Below are positions 8,022 through 15,723 of a stretch of 64,000 nucleotides of DNA, one piece after another. The notes below the pieces were generated by a model. The model saw only the letters and a program-made list of their open reading frames with translations. It ran no database searches and was not told where the DNA came from. Within the stretch, counting starts at the first letter, position 1. Each line of letters starts with the position of its first letter. The stretch spans positions 4,276 through 68,275 of the forward strand of contig CAJUOQ010000006.1 of the NCBI GenBank assembly GCA_910588235.1, read 5' to 3'. The translations under genes were made by a program, and so were the position numbers. Source of the stretch: an uncultured Atopostipes sp. GTDB lineage: Bacteria > Bacillota > Bacilli > Lactobacillales > Carnobacteriaceae_A.

Positions 8022-8912
8022 TTGAATACTTATAAAAAAAGACGGCCGGCGGGTCGAGCGAAGTGGAAAACGTTCATGTTAGCTTTGTTTTTATTAGCGA
8101 TTTTTTCAGGTCCATATAATGTCGCGCATGCACAAACGGCGACTGAGGAAGCAGCAACAGAAACGGAAGGCGTTTTGCGCGTAGGTATGGAAGCCAATTA
8201 TGCGCCTTTTAACTGGTCGCAAGTCGATGATGCGAACGGGGCGATTGCCATTTCGAATAGTCAAAATGAATATGTGAATGGTTATGATGTTCAAATTGCG
8301 AAACGGGTTGCGGAGGCTTTAGATTTAGAATTGGAAATTGTTAAAGTGGAGTGGGATGGTTTGCCGCCCGCTTTAATGTCGGGGAAAATTGACGCGATTA
8401 TTGCGGGGATGAGTCCGACGGCTGAACGTAAAGAACAAATTGATTTTTCGGATCGTTACTATACCTCGGATTTGGTGCTGGTTGTGCAAGCAGGCAGTCA
8501 ATGGGAAAATGCGACATCTTTAGAAGATTTTGCGGGTGCGAAAGTTACTGGGCAGTTAAATACCTTTCATGAAACGGTGATTGACCAAATTCCAAAGGTT
8601 GATAAACAGACAGCGATGGATAATTTCCCGGCCATGTTCTCAGCGACCTTGAGTGGCAAAGTCGATGCTTATGTCTCCGAACGACCGGGTGCGATGGCGG
8701 CCGTAGCGTCCAATGCCGATTTAACTTTTGTGACTTTTGAAGAAGGGATGGGCTTTGATGTTTCGGGGGAGGATACTTCGATCGCTGTAGGCTTGCGGAA
8801 AGAGAGTCCCTTAACAGAGCCGATCAACGAGGCTTTGGCGACAAAGGCCAAATTATTGTCGACGAGGATCCCGAAGAATTTTTCAACCATCCTAAAGACC
8901 CAAGCCAAGTAG
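8022..8912 (+). CDS. Amino-acid ABC transporter substrate-binding protein, 3' end replaced by a deletion
   Basis: This is a family-3 solute-binding protein (polar amino acid type). A charged leader and hydrophobic helix end in AHAQ, a signal-peptidase I site; the mature domain has RVGMEANYAPFNW, the YDVQIAKRVA segment and IDAIIAGMSPTAERKEQIDFS. Translation should start at TTG 8022, preceded by AAGGAGGAG; a longer open frame from 7911 would begin inside the promoter. Family features run to about residue 272 (ESPLTEPINEAL). The last roughly 24 residues are foreign, because the DNA there reads in another frame as the end of an ABC ATPase. No permease or complete ATPase gene follows, so import by this locus is presumably lost, although the binding fold is almost complete. 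Confidence 0.85.
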   Translation: MNTYKKRRPAGRAKWKTFMLALFLLAIFSGPYNVAHAQTATEEAATETEGVLRVGMEANYAPFNWSQVDDANGAIAISNSQNEYVNGYDVQIAKRVAEALDLELEIVKVEWDGLPPALMSGKIDAIIAGMSPTAERKEQIDFSDRYYTSDLVLVVQAGSQWENATSLEDFAGAKVTGQLNTFHETVIDQIPKVDKQTAMDNFPAMFSATLSGKVDAYVSERPGAMAAVASNADLTFVTFEEGMGFDVSGEDTSIAVGLRKESPLTEPINEALATKAKLLSTRIPKNFSTILKTQAK

Positions 8913-8956
8913 ATTTTCTCACTCGCTTTAGTAAAGAGCACACACTTGAAAGCTAA
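8834..8956 (+). pseudogene. 3' remnant of an amino-acid ABC transporter ATP-binding protein
   Basis: Read in the second frame relative to the upstream binding-protein gene, this stretch encodes about 40 residues starting FGDKGQIIVDEDPEEFFNHP and ending SKEHTLES, then TAA. That is the C-terminal tail of GlnQ/HisP-type ATPases, which end GQIVEEGTPEEFF-NP-...-FLSR. Everything from the end of the binding protein through the permease and most of the ATPase is missing, consistent with one internal deletion whose junction lies near 8830-8845. Confidence 0.8.
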
Positions 8957-8973
8957 CTTAGGAAATTCAAACA

Positions 8974-9002
8974 CTGACGTACTAAGTTGAGTACGTTATA
9001 AT
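8974..9002 (+). promoter_or_regulatory. Antitoxin promoter with palindromic operator
   Basis: CTGACG (8974-8979), a 17-base spacer and TATAAT (8997-9002) form a promoter. The spacer is filled by ACGTACT-aagttg-AGTACGT (8977-8996), a perfect inverted repeat placed as expected for autorepression by a Phd/YefM antitoxin. Confidence 0.75.
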
Positions 9003-9032
9003 GTAATTGACTTCAATAGGGGAGGAATTATA

Positions 9033-9296
9033 ATGTTCAAAATGACCTTTAATCCAAGCAATGCTAGAAAAAATTTTTATCAGCTCTTAAAAGATGTGAA
9101 TATGAATCATACAGAAATACAAATTATTAGCGAACGAAATGAAAATAATGCAGTATTGATTAGTTTAGAAGATTGGAAATCTATTCAAGAAACATTGTTA
9201 CTTGAACAAACTGGGGTACTTGATCAAGTTAGAAAACTCGAAAAAGATGAAAGTGGCTTTACAAATGTTGATGATATTGACTGGGACAGTCTTTAA
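9033..9296 (+). CDS. Type II antitoxin, Phd/YefM family
   Basis: The 87-residue protein matches the Phd/YefM family: an N-terminal DNA-binding fold (FNPSNARKNFYQLLKDVN ... IISERNENNAVLISLEDWKSIQETL) and an acidic, flexible C-terminal toxin-neutralising tail ending DDIDWDSL. GGGGAGG lies about 8 bases upstream of the ATG. Its stop codon overlaps the start of the toxin gene (TAATG), the usual coupling. The frame is intact although the partner toxin is broken, so it may persist as a stand-alone repressor or as immunity to a related toxin. Confidence 0.9.
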   Translation: MFKMTFNPSNARKNFYQLLKDVNMNHTEIQIISERNENNAVLISLEDWKSIQETLLLEQTGVLDQVRKLEKDESGFTNVDDIDWDSL

Positions 9297-9561
9297 TGAA
9301 GCAATATGGAGTATTCATTAAAAATTCTGCAAAAAAAGACTTTAAAAAGATTAAACATTCTAACTTACAAGAAAACTTTCAAAAAGTCATACAAACCCTC
9401 TAAGAAAATCCATTTGAATGACACAATCTTTTGAAAAACTGCCCCCTCAGTCATCTGGATTCTATTCTAGAAGAATTAATCGACAACATCGTGTCGTCTA
9501 TAAAGTAAATGAAACTTTAAAACGAGTAGAAATTTATTCTGCATGGACACATTATGAATGA
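9296..9561 (+). pseudogene. Broken Txe/YoeB-family toxin gene
   Basis: From ATG 9296 the frame reads MKQYGVFIKNSAKKDFKKIK, the start of a YoeB/Txe ribosome-dependent mRNA endonuclease, but meets TAA at 9401-9403 and TGA soon after. After a frame change near 9415-9425 the family continues as TQSFEKLPPQSSGFYSRRIN, then RQHRVVYKVN and ends AWTHYE, the conserved C-terminus with the catalytic histidine-tyrosine pair. One nonsense codon and one frameshift therefore separate it from a functional toxin of normal length (about 85-88 residues). Confidence 0.88.
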
Positions 9562-9613
9562 TTTATTTTAAAGCATTCATAAATTCCTATTTAAATAAAT
9601 CTACTATTATAAA

Positions 9614-9658
9614 AAGCAATGAAACTTGAAAGTGATTATAAGTTTCATTGCTTCTTTT
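9614..9658 (+). terminator. Terminator after the toxin-antitoxin remnant
   Basis: AAGCAATGAAACTT pairs perfectly with AAGTTTCATTGCTT, followed by CTTTTT. Confidence 0.88.
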
Positions 9659-9770
9659 TATTTAATGAATCTAAAATATACAAACTATTTTTCATTCTTT
9701 AATGTTCCTTCGTTTTCTGTAAATCTATGACCTTTAGGGTTAAAAGAACTTCTAATATGACAACAGGAGG

Positions 9771-9854
9771 TTCGTGATCATGTCTTTAGTTTTCATGTTC
9801 ACGAGCGTGTGTCTCGTAGTTACGTATTCGAGTTTCGAGCTCACGAGCTCCCTC
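9771..9854. repeat. Two-copy degenerate 42-bp repeat (family D/E)
   Basis: Copies begin at 9771 and 9813. TCGTGATC (9772) aligns with TCGTAGTT (9814), and TCACGAGC occurs at 9799-9806 and again at 9841-9848, exactly 42 bp apart. In the first copy the ends GTTCGTGA and TCACGAGC are nearly complementary, so it can form a hairpin. A single related copy lies near 59585. Confidence 0.55.
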
Positions 9855-9999
9855 ATCATCCGCCAAATGGTGAAAATTTCTCTATAAAAATAAGCGATAA
9901 CGAAAATAGGCAGAGAGATTAACGGAAATAATTAGGAAACATTTAATTTTTGAAGTAAGCTAGTTAATAGTTACAAATAGTTCAAATAGAGGGGATAAA

Positions 10000-10563
10000 A
10001 TGGATACGAAAAAGCTATGGAAACTCTTTGTTTCCACACTTTATTTAAGTGCATTTACTTTTGGTGGAGGCTATGTCATTGTGACGTTGATGAAGAAAAA
10101 GTTCGTTGACGATTACAAATGGATTTCCGAGCGAGAGATGTTAAATTATGTGGCGATTGCGCAATCTTCTCCCGGAGCTATTGCGGTGAACGGGGCGATT
10201 GTGGTCGGGTACAGGATTGCTGGAATTGTGGGCGTGATCGTTTCTGTTTTAGGCACCATTATTCCACCCTTTGTGATTATCACTTTAATTTCCTTTTTCT
10301 ATGATGCGTTTCGTGAAAATATATGGGTTAGTTTAATGCTTGAAGGGATGGAGTCAGGGGTCGCTGCGGTGGTGACGGCTGTCTCTTATGAAATGGCGAT
10401 CGGTATTGTGAAAGAAAAGAACGCTATGCTGATTGTTATGATGGTGGCTGCTTTCTTAGCGAATGCGGTCTTTAACGTGAATGTGATGTTAATTATTGTG
10501 ATCAGTATTGCGATCGGCTTAATCCAAAGTTATTTCATGAATAGAAAGGAAGAACTTGAATGA
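10000..10563 (+). CDS. Chromate transporter half-subunit 1 (CHR domain)
   Basis: This 187-residue membrane protein is one CHR domain (short-chain ChrA). The family signature appears as TLYLSAFTFGGGYVIVTLM followed by FVDDYKWISEREMLNYVAIAQSSPGAIAVNGA. Short-chain CHR proteins work as pairs of opposite membrane topology, and the second half is encoded directly downstream with an ATGA overlap. Known members export chromate, but many in Firmicutes have no tested substrate. GAGGGGA precedes the ATG. Confidence 0.9.
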   Translation: MDTKKLWKLFVSTLYLSAFTFGGGYVIVTLMKKKFVDDYKWISEREMLNYVAIAQSSPGAIAVNGAIVVGYRIAGIVGVIVSVLGTIIPPFVIITLISFFYDAFRENIWVSLMLEGMESGVAAVVTAVSYEMAIGIVKEKNAMLIVMMVAAFLANAVFNVNVMLIIVISIAIGLIQSYFMNRKEELE

Positions 10564-11126
10564 TTTATTTAAAATTATTTTGGGCCTTCCTCCAAGTCGG
10601 TTTGTTTAGTTTTGGGGGCGGCTATGCGGCTTTGCCTTTGATTGAAAATATTATTGTCGATAGTAATCAATGGTTAACGACCGGAGAATTTACCGATTTA
10701 ATTACTATTTCGCAAATGACTCCGGGACCTATTTCCGTCAACTCCGCCACTTTTGTTGGTTTAGATATTGCAGGCTTTGGGGGTGCGCTGGCGGCGACTT
10801 TCGGAAATTTATTGCCTTCCTTTATTATTGTTACCTCCGTCGCCTGGTTGTATATGCGCTATCGTCGTTTAAATACGCTGCAAAATGTCCTCAAAGTCTT
10901 ACAACCGGCCGTGATTGCGATGATTGCGACCGCTGGCTTGTCCTTGATTATTACCGCTTTTTGGGGCGAAGAAGCCATCTTATTATCCAACACTAGTATT
11001 TTAGCGGTTGTTTTATTTATTATCAGTTTAGTCTTACTCCTTAAAACCAAACTAAGTCCGATCTTAGTGATGGTGTTAGCCGGTGTGTTGAATGTCGTGT
11101 GGGCTATCGTAACCGGTGTTGTATAG
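10560..11126 (+). CDS. Chromate transporter half-subunit 2 (CHR domain)
   Basis: This 188-residue protein is the second CHR domain of the pair, with FLQVGLFSFGGGYAALPLIE and the conserved ISQMTPGPISVNSATFVG, which parallels the SSPGAIAVNGA motif of the first half. The start overlaps the upstream stop (ATGA), so the two halves should be made in equal amounts. It ends before a bidirectional terminator shared with the converging gene. Confidence 0.9.
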   Translation: MIYLKLFWAFLQVGLFSFGGGYAALPLIENIIVDSNQWLTTGEFTDLITISQMTPGPISVNSATFVGLDIAGFGGALAATFGNLLPSFIIVTSVAWLYMRYRRLNTLQNVLKVLQPAVIAMIATAGLSLIITAFWGEEAILLSNTSILAVVLFIISLVLLLKTKLSPILVMVLAGVLNVVWAIVTGVV

Positions 11127-11181
11127 ATGAAAGAATACTGAACAGTCAGGGGTTCGAAGTCCTTCAGGGACGTATAATTGA

Positions 11182-11218
11182 AAAAAGACGTTTCCAACTT
11201 TCAGGGAAGCGTCTTTTT
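11182..11218. terminator. Bidirectional terminator
   Basis: AAAAAGACGTTTCC pairs with GGAAGCGTCTTTTT (one G-T pair); T runs appear on both strands. It separates the chromate operon from the converging helicase-like gene. Confidence 0.88.
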
Positions 11219-11224
11219 AAATAT

Positions 11225-12280
11225 TTATCCTTCAAGAATACGAAGAAATATTTTTCGGCTATCGATTAATACATCATTGAGACGTTTCGCTTCTTTATTT
11301 AAGGTGTGATAAGGGCCTAGAATTTTGGGGACTTGCGGGAGATTCTCCTCATCCGCCATCACCACATATTCATAGTCATTGGCTTCGTTCATGTCCACTA
11401 AGTAATGATCCAGTAAATCATGAAAAGCTGCTGTTTCTAATCTTTCAGCATCGTCAATGAATAGGGCGTGATATTTTACGTTAGGCGGAGTGAGCTGTTC
11501 GTAATGTTCAATATCAATGCCTAATTCTTGCAGCGAACGGCCATCTTCGGCAGTAATCAAATCTTTTAAAACTGTCGCTTTCTCGGGGTCGCCGGCGACG
11601 ACGAGTATTTTCCCGTGTTGATTTAAACGCCTTGCACAATTTACCACTCGTTTGACTAAGAGTGAGGTTTTCCCCGCACCTTGTGCTCCTTTGAATTTTT
11701 GTTTAGTTTGGGCTTTACTTGTTGCTTTCTCTTCATAAGCTTTTGGCAAAGACCTCGAGATATAATGCTTGATATTCGTATTTGGATTGAGTGCTTGCTG
11801 CATAATTTGCGTCTGCTGAGCAGTTAAATGCGCTGCGGATGTTGTCTTTTTCGCGAAAATTTGTTGTAAAATTTCTGTGTGGTCTTCAAAATCTTGCGGC
11901 GTCAGTAAAACCACTTCGTCCTCAACAGCAGCTAGCGCTTCCAAAAGGATAGAGTCATAGAGATAGTAAAGCTCTTTAAAGATGTCTTTATTTTGTGGCG
12001 TAGCTTCGATGTTTTGTTGGAAAGCCTGTTGCTTTTCTTTAAATTCTTCCACATTTTCAGGAGTTTGAAAAATAAACACCGACTTTTTTGGTTCCACGAC
12101 CACAAAATCGAAAGCAGATTGGAAAAGTGTGGGCTTGACATAAAGATGAAAATCCCGCTCTGCATATTCCACCCGGGCGAGCAGCGTGGTTAAAGCAGAC
12201 AGAAAATCGATTTCGAAGACTGTCAGGGAATCATAAAAATGTAAAATGGCTTTGTGATCGGGATATAATTCTATGCTCAT
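11225..12280 (-). CDS. P-loop ATPase resembling the front half of a UvrD-type helicase
   Basis: The protein has 351 residues. Residues around 195-215 give a Walker A motif (FKGAQGAGKTSLLVKR) and a later HALFIDDAERL resembles Walker B/motif II of superfamily I helicases. The first 150 residues contain FDFVVVEPKKSVFIFQ, which recalls the core of a NERD nuclease domain but lacks its EVK catalytic pair. The protein ends about 80-100 residues after motif II, so helicase motifs III-VI and the whole second RecA domain are absent. It may be a decayed or truncated NERD-helicase, or an unrecognised family. It stands alone between terminators. Confidence 0.5.
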   Translation of the reverse strand: MSIELYPDHKAILHFYDSLTVFEIDFLSALTTLLARVEYAERDFHLYVKPTLFQSAFDFVVVEPKKSVFIFQTPENVEEFKEKQQAFQQNIEATPQNKDIFKELYYLYDSILLEALAAVEDEVVLLTPQDFEDHTEILQQIFAKKTTSAAHLTAQQTQIMQQALNPNTNIKHYISRSLPKAYEEKATSKAQTKQKFKGAQGAGKTSLLVKRVVNCARRLNQHGKILVVAGDPEKATVLKDLITAEDGRSLQELGIDIEHYEQLTPPNVKYHALFIDDAERLETAAFHDLLDHYLVDMNEANDYEYVVMADEENLPQVPKILGPYHTLNKEAKRLNDVLIDSRKIFLRILEG

Positions 12281-12627
12281 GACTAAACACCTTTCCTTAT
12301 GACTTATTATAGTATAAAAAAGGAATGAAAACTATTTGATTGCTGGGAAGGCAGAAAAAGAACAGCAGGGTCTCCTCGAAATGAAAGGTTAAAAAACAAT
12401 GAAGTGCTTGCAAACTATGCAAAAATAACCTACATAGCCAGGTTTTTCACGTCTTTATTTTCCGTCGGGAGCGCTTGTTTGGTGACTTAAAGGCGTCAGA
12501 ACACTTTTCTTGAGCGGACTATGTTAGGATAGGTTTAGGCTTCAATTTTTGCCTAATATAAATCAAGGTGAAAAGCAGGGCCTTTTCATTTTGAAAATAC
12601 TCATATTGGGCTGGAAGGAGTTTTAAT
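12281..12627. other. Intergenic region upstream of the glycan locus
   Basis: No gene is seen. The region contains three short hairpins: AACCT/AGGTT followed by T5 (about 12429-12450), TTAGGC/GCCTAA (12535-12556) and TGAAAAG/CTTTTCA (about 12568-12588), the last about 40 bases before the start codon of the next gene. No clear sigmaA promoter stands out; the leader may be structured. Confidence 0.4.
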
Positions 12628-13572
12628 GTGTTTTTAAGAGATCAAACATTTGTTTCAGAATATAATCAAAAAATGGAAGAAATCAAAAGAGAAAATCGAT
12701 TGATGATCATTAATGATTATCAAATCCGATTGAATTTGTATTTAGCGGACCAGAATCGATTGTCAGCACCAGTAGATAGCGGTTTTATCGATATTGAAAT
12801 CGATATTACGGAAAAAAATCCGATTACGGAAAATCTACCGGTCAATTATTTTTCAGAAGAAAAGATTGCGGTTTACACGGCGATTTACGGTCCTTATGAT
12901 GAAGTGACCGAACCGATCACGGTGCCGGATAATTGTGATTTTTATATTTTCACGGACCAGGAAGTCCCTGAAGATTCGGTCTGGGAAAAAGCAGAGATTG
13001 ATTTAGCAAAGTATGATTTAGAAGATCAAAGTGACTTATTTAAAAATCGTTTTATTAAAATGCATCCGCATTTATTTTTTGAAGAGTATAAGTATTCTTT
13101 ATATGTCGATGGCAACATCAAAATCATGACGGATCCGACTGAATTTATCGACCGTATGAATAAGTATGGCGTGTTATTCCATAACCATTACCGCGTGGAT
13201 TGTGCCTATGTCGAAACAGAAAGGTGCCGCATCCAAGGCTTAGGATCGGATGAAGAGTATGACCAACACTTAGCTCATTTAGAGGCAGAGGGTCTACCGC
13301 GAAACTACGGCTTTTTAGAGTGCCCGGTTGTTTTCCGTGAACATCACAATCCGACCTCACAAAAATTGATGAAGGAATGGTGGGAAGAATTTATGGCGAA
13401 TGCGAAACGCGACCAGATTAACTTACCGCTAGTTCTTTATCGGAACGGGATTCGTCCGCCAGAGTTAGCCGGTTTAGGCAATGATTTATACTCCAATTAT
13501 GCTTTTCAAAAAATAAATCATCGCATGTCACGCGAAGAAACGATTAAATATACCGGTGAAGTATCGACTTAA
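12628..13572 (+). CDS. DUF616 glycosyltransferase-like protein, copy 1
   Basis: This 314-residue cytoplasmic protein has a DUF616 (TOD1/MUCI70-like) domain from about residue 90: IAVYTAIYGPYDEVTEP, DFYIFTDQEVP, KYSLYVDGNIKIMTDP (with the DxN/DxD-like core) and a C-terminal EWWEEFMANAKRDQINLPLVLYRNG. The family is linked to glycan synthesis and adopts a GT-A-like fold (established), but donor and acceptor are unknown. GTG 12628 is the in-frame start; GGAAGGAG stands upstream and the paralogue at 14749 begins identically (MF-KDQTFV-EYN-KMEEIK). It is the first gene of the glycan locus. Confidence 0.82.
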   Translation: MFLRDQTFVSEYNQKMEEIKRENRLMIINDYQIRLNLYLADQNRLSAPVDSGFIDIEIDITEKNPITENLPVNYFSEEKIAVYTAIYGPYDEVTEPITVPDNCDFYIFTDQEVPEDSVWEKAEIDLAKYDLEDQSDLFKNRFIKMHPHLFFEEYKYSLYVDGNIKIMTDPTEFIDRMNKYGVLFHNHYRVDCAYVETERCRIQGLGSDEEYDQHLAHLEAEGLPRNYGFLECPVVFREHHNPTSQKLMKEWWEEFMANAKRDQINLPLVLYRNGIRPPELAGLGNDLYSNYAFQKINHRMSREETIKYTGEVST

Positions 13573-13643
13573 GAATGAAACAAAACGTGAAATGCGTTAT
13601 AATAAAAGAGACTTGAACACGTATTTTATTTGGAGGCGAGTAG

Positions 13644-14657
13644 ATGTCAGAGAATGTATTAGTTACAGGCGCAGCGGGCTTTGTCGGTAAGTTTTTAAGC
13701 GAAGCCCTGTTAGAGAAAGGTTACCCAGTAATTGGCGTGGATAATCTAAATGATTATTATGACGTGCAATTGAAAAAAGATCGTTTGAAAGATTTGGAAG
13801 CCTATGACAATTTCACTTTTTTAGAATTTGATATTTCCGAAAAAGAAAAAGTCGACCAAGTCTTTGAAGAGTATGAACCACGTATTGTGATGAATATGGC
13901 GGCGCAAGCAGGCGTTCGTTATTCGATTGAACATCCGGAAGTGTATATGCAAAGTAATATTATGGGCTTTTATAATATTTTAGAAGCTTGTCGACACCAT
14001 CCCGTGGATCATTTATTATATGCATCCTCAAGTTCAGTGTATGGTTCGAATAAAAAAGTACCGTTTGAAGAAACAGATTTTGTCGACAATCCCGTGTCTT
14101 TATATGCGGCCACCAAGAAATCCAATGAACTGATGGCGCATACGTATAGTCATTTGTATGATATTCCAGCGACCGGTCTTCGTTTCTTTACTGTTTATGG
14201 ACCGATGGGACGTCCGGATATGGCGTACTTTAAATTCGCGGATATGTACTTTAACGATGAAGCGATCCATATTTATAATGATGGCGACTTTGACAATGAT
14301 ATGTACCGTGATTTCACTTATGTGGACGATATCGTCGAAGGCATTTTAGGCTTAGTCGATCATCCACCAGTAGAAACCGAAGAGAGTGCCGCGCATACGG
14401 TCTTTAATTTAGGCAATAACCAACCAGTAAAACTGATGGAATTTATCACAAGCTTAGAAAAAGCTTTAAGTCAGTCGTTAGATCGCGAAGTGGAATTTGA
14501 AAAAATCTACGAACCGATCCAACCAGGTGATGTGCCGGCCACTTACGCCAGTACTGAAAAATTACAAGAAGCGATCGGCTACAAACCGGATACGAGTGTA
14601 GCGGAAGGCTTACAAAATTTTGCGGACTGGTATGTGGATTACTACGACGTGAAATAA
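13644..14657 (+). CDS. UDP-glucuronate 4-epimerase
   Basis: This 337-residue extended short-chain dehydrogenase interconverts UDP-glucuronate and UDP-galacturonate. It has the NAD motif TGAAGFVG at residues 8-15, the signature NLNDYYDVQLKKDRL that follows the nucleotide-binding strand in this subfamily, the AQAGVRYSIEHPEVY segment, the SSSSVYG active-site serines and YAATKKS with the catalytic Tyr and Lys. It lies between two DUF616 paralogues, which suggests that the polymer made here contains a uronic acid. Confidence 0.9.
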   Translation: MSENVLVTGAAGFVGKFLSEALLEKGYPVIGVDNLNDYYDVQLKKDRLKDLEAYDNFTFLEFDISEKEKVDQVFEEYEPRIVMNMAAQAGVRYSIEHPEVYMQSNIMGFYNILEACRHHPVDHLLYASSSSVYGSNKKVPFEETDFVDNPVSLYAATKKSNELMAHTYSHLYDIPATGLRFFTVYGPMGRPDMAYFKFADMYFNDEAIHIYNDGDFDNDMYRDFTYVDDIVEGILGLVDHPPVETEESAAHTVFNLGNNQPVKLMEFITSLEKALSQSLDREVEFEKIYEPIQPGDVPATYASTEKLQEAIGYKPDTSVAEGLQNFADWYVDYYDVK

Positions 14658-14672
14658 AAACAAAGAAACATT

Positions 14673-14711
14673 CGGCATCAACGTTTTCCTTGGTGCCGTA
14701 TCTTTTTATTT
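14673..14711 (+). terminator. Terminator or attenuator after the epimerase gene
   Basis: CGGCATCAA pairs with TTGGTGCCG (one G-T pair), followed by TATCTTTTTATTTT. It falls within the glycan locus and would limit read-through into the second DUF616 gene. Confidence 0.7.
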
Positions 14712-14748
14712 TGGAATATTTCGATCAGTGCTTTGAAAGGAGCTTTCT

Positions 14749-15696
14749 ATGTTTCCCAAAGATCAAACATTTGTGACAGAATATAATAAAAAAATGGAAG
14801 AAATAAAAATGTCGACGCGACAAACCGTGATTGAAGATTATATGAGACGGTTAAATCTCTATTTAGCGGACCAACGCGGGATCACGCCGCCGATCGATAG
14901 TGGTTTTGTGGATATGGAAATCAAACCGATTGAAGAAGTGGTTGGTTTAAAAGAGGCCCCCAATTATTTTTCAAATGAGCGCATCGCTGTTTATACCGCG
15001 ATCTTCGGTCCTTATGATGAAGTGCTCGAACCGCTGACACAGCCGGATAATGTTGACTTTTTCATTTTTACCGATCAAGAAGTACCGGCCGATTCCGTCT
15101 GGCAAGAAATAGAGGTAGACTTAGCCGATTATGATTTAGAAGAGGCGAACAGTATGATTAAAAACCGCTTCTTTAAGATCTTACCGCACTTATTTTTTGG
15201 AGACTCGGACTATAAATATTCCTTATACGTCGATGGAAATGAAATGGTGATGACGGATCCGACAGAATTTATTCACCGTATGAACAAATACGGGATGCTC
15301 TTTCATGACCATTACCGGGTGGATTGTTCGTATGTCGAAGTGGAACGGAGCCGCGTCCAAAAAATAGGTTCGGATGCAGAATATGACGAGCACAATGCTT
15401 ACTTGCGCTCGGAAGGTTTTCCTGAAAAATACGGGTTACTTGAATGTCCGATTATTTTACGTGAACATGATCATCCGACTTGTCAAATGATTATGGAAGA
15501 ATGGTGGGAAAGCTTTTTAGCTCATTCAAAACGAGATCAAGTCAATTTACCGATTGTCTTGTGGCGCCATGGGATTCATCCCTATGAATTAACGGGCTTA
15601 GGCACGGATATTTATTCCAATTACGCCTTTTTAAAAGTCGATCATACGATGTCCCGAGAAGAAAGAGCCGCCCACAATGGGGTGGAGATCGAATAA
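14749..15696 (+). CDS. DUF616 glycosyltransferase-like protein, copy 2
   Basis: This 315-residue paralogue of the gene at 12628 is collinear with it over its whole length: MFPKDQTFVTEYNKKMEEIK, IAVYTAIFGPYDEVLEP, DFFIFTDQEVPADSVW, YKYSLYVDGNEMVMTDP and the C-terminal ESFLAHSKRDQVNLPIVL. The two copies probably arose by duplication and then diverged, perhaps to use different acceptors. AAAGGAG precedes the ATG. A TupA-like gene follows after 27 bases. Confidence 0.82.
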   Translation: MFPKDQTFVTEYNKKMEEIKMSTRQTVIEDYMRRLNLYLADQRGITPPIDSGFVDMEIKPIEEVVGLKEAPNYFSNERIAVYTAIFGPYDEVLEPLTQPDNVDFFIFTDQEVPADSVWQEIEVDLADYDLEEANSMIKNRFFKILPHLFFGDSDYKYSLYVDGNEMVMTDPTEFIHRMNKYGMLFHDHYRVDCSYVEVERSRVQKIGSDAEYDEHNAYLRSEGFPEKYGLLECPIILREHDHPTCQMIMEEWWESFLAHSKRDQVNLPIVLWRHGIHPYELTGLGTDIYSNYAFLKVDHTMSREERAAHNGVEIE

Positions 15697-15723
15697 AAAA
15701 TAACTGAGTGAAAGGGAGGTTCA

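Larger units (their letters stand above)
9562..9999. other. Intergenic region between the toxin remnant and the chromate transporter
   Basis: It holds a terminator (9614-9658) and a two-copy 42-bp degenerate repeat (9771-9854), listed separately. I see no further gene. The chromate operon promoter is not obvious. Confidence 0.6.

Noticed and set aside
11139..11180. GGGGTTCGAAGTCCTT-like stretch resembling a tRNA T-arm
   Set aside because: The stem needs several G-T pairs, there is no acceptor stem, anticodon arm or CCA region nearby, and no mobile element boundary supports an attachment site.
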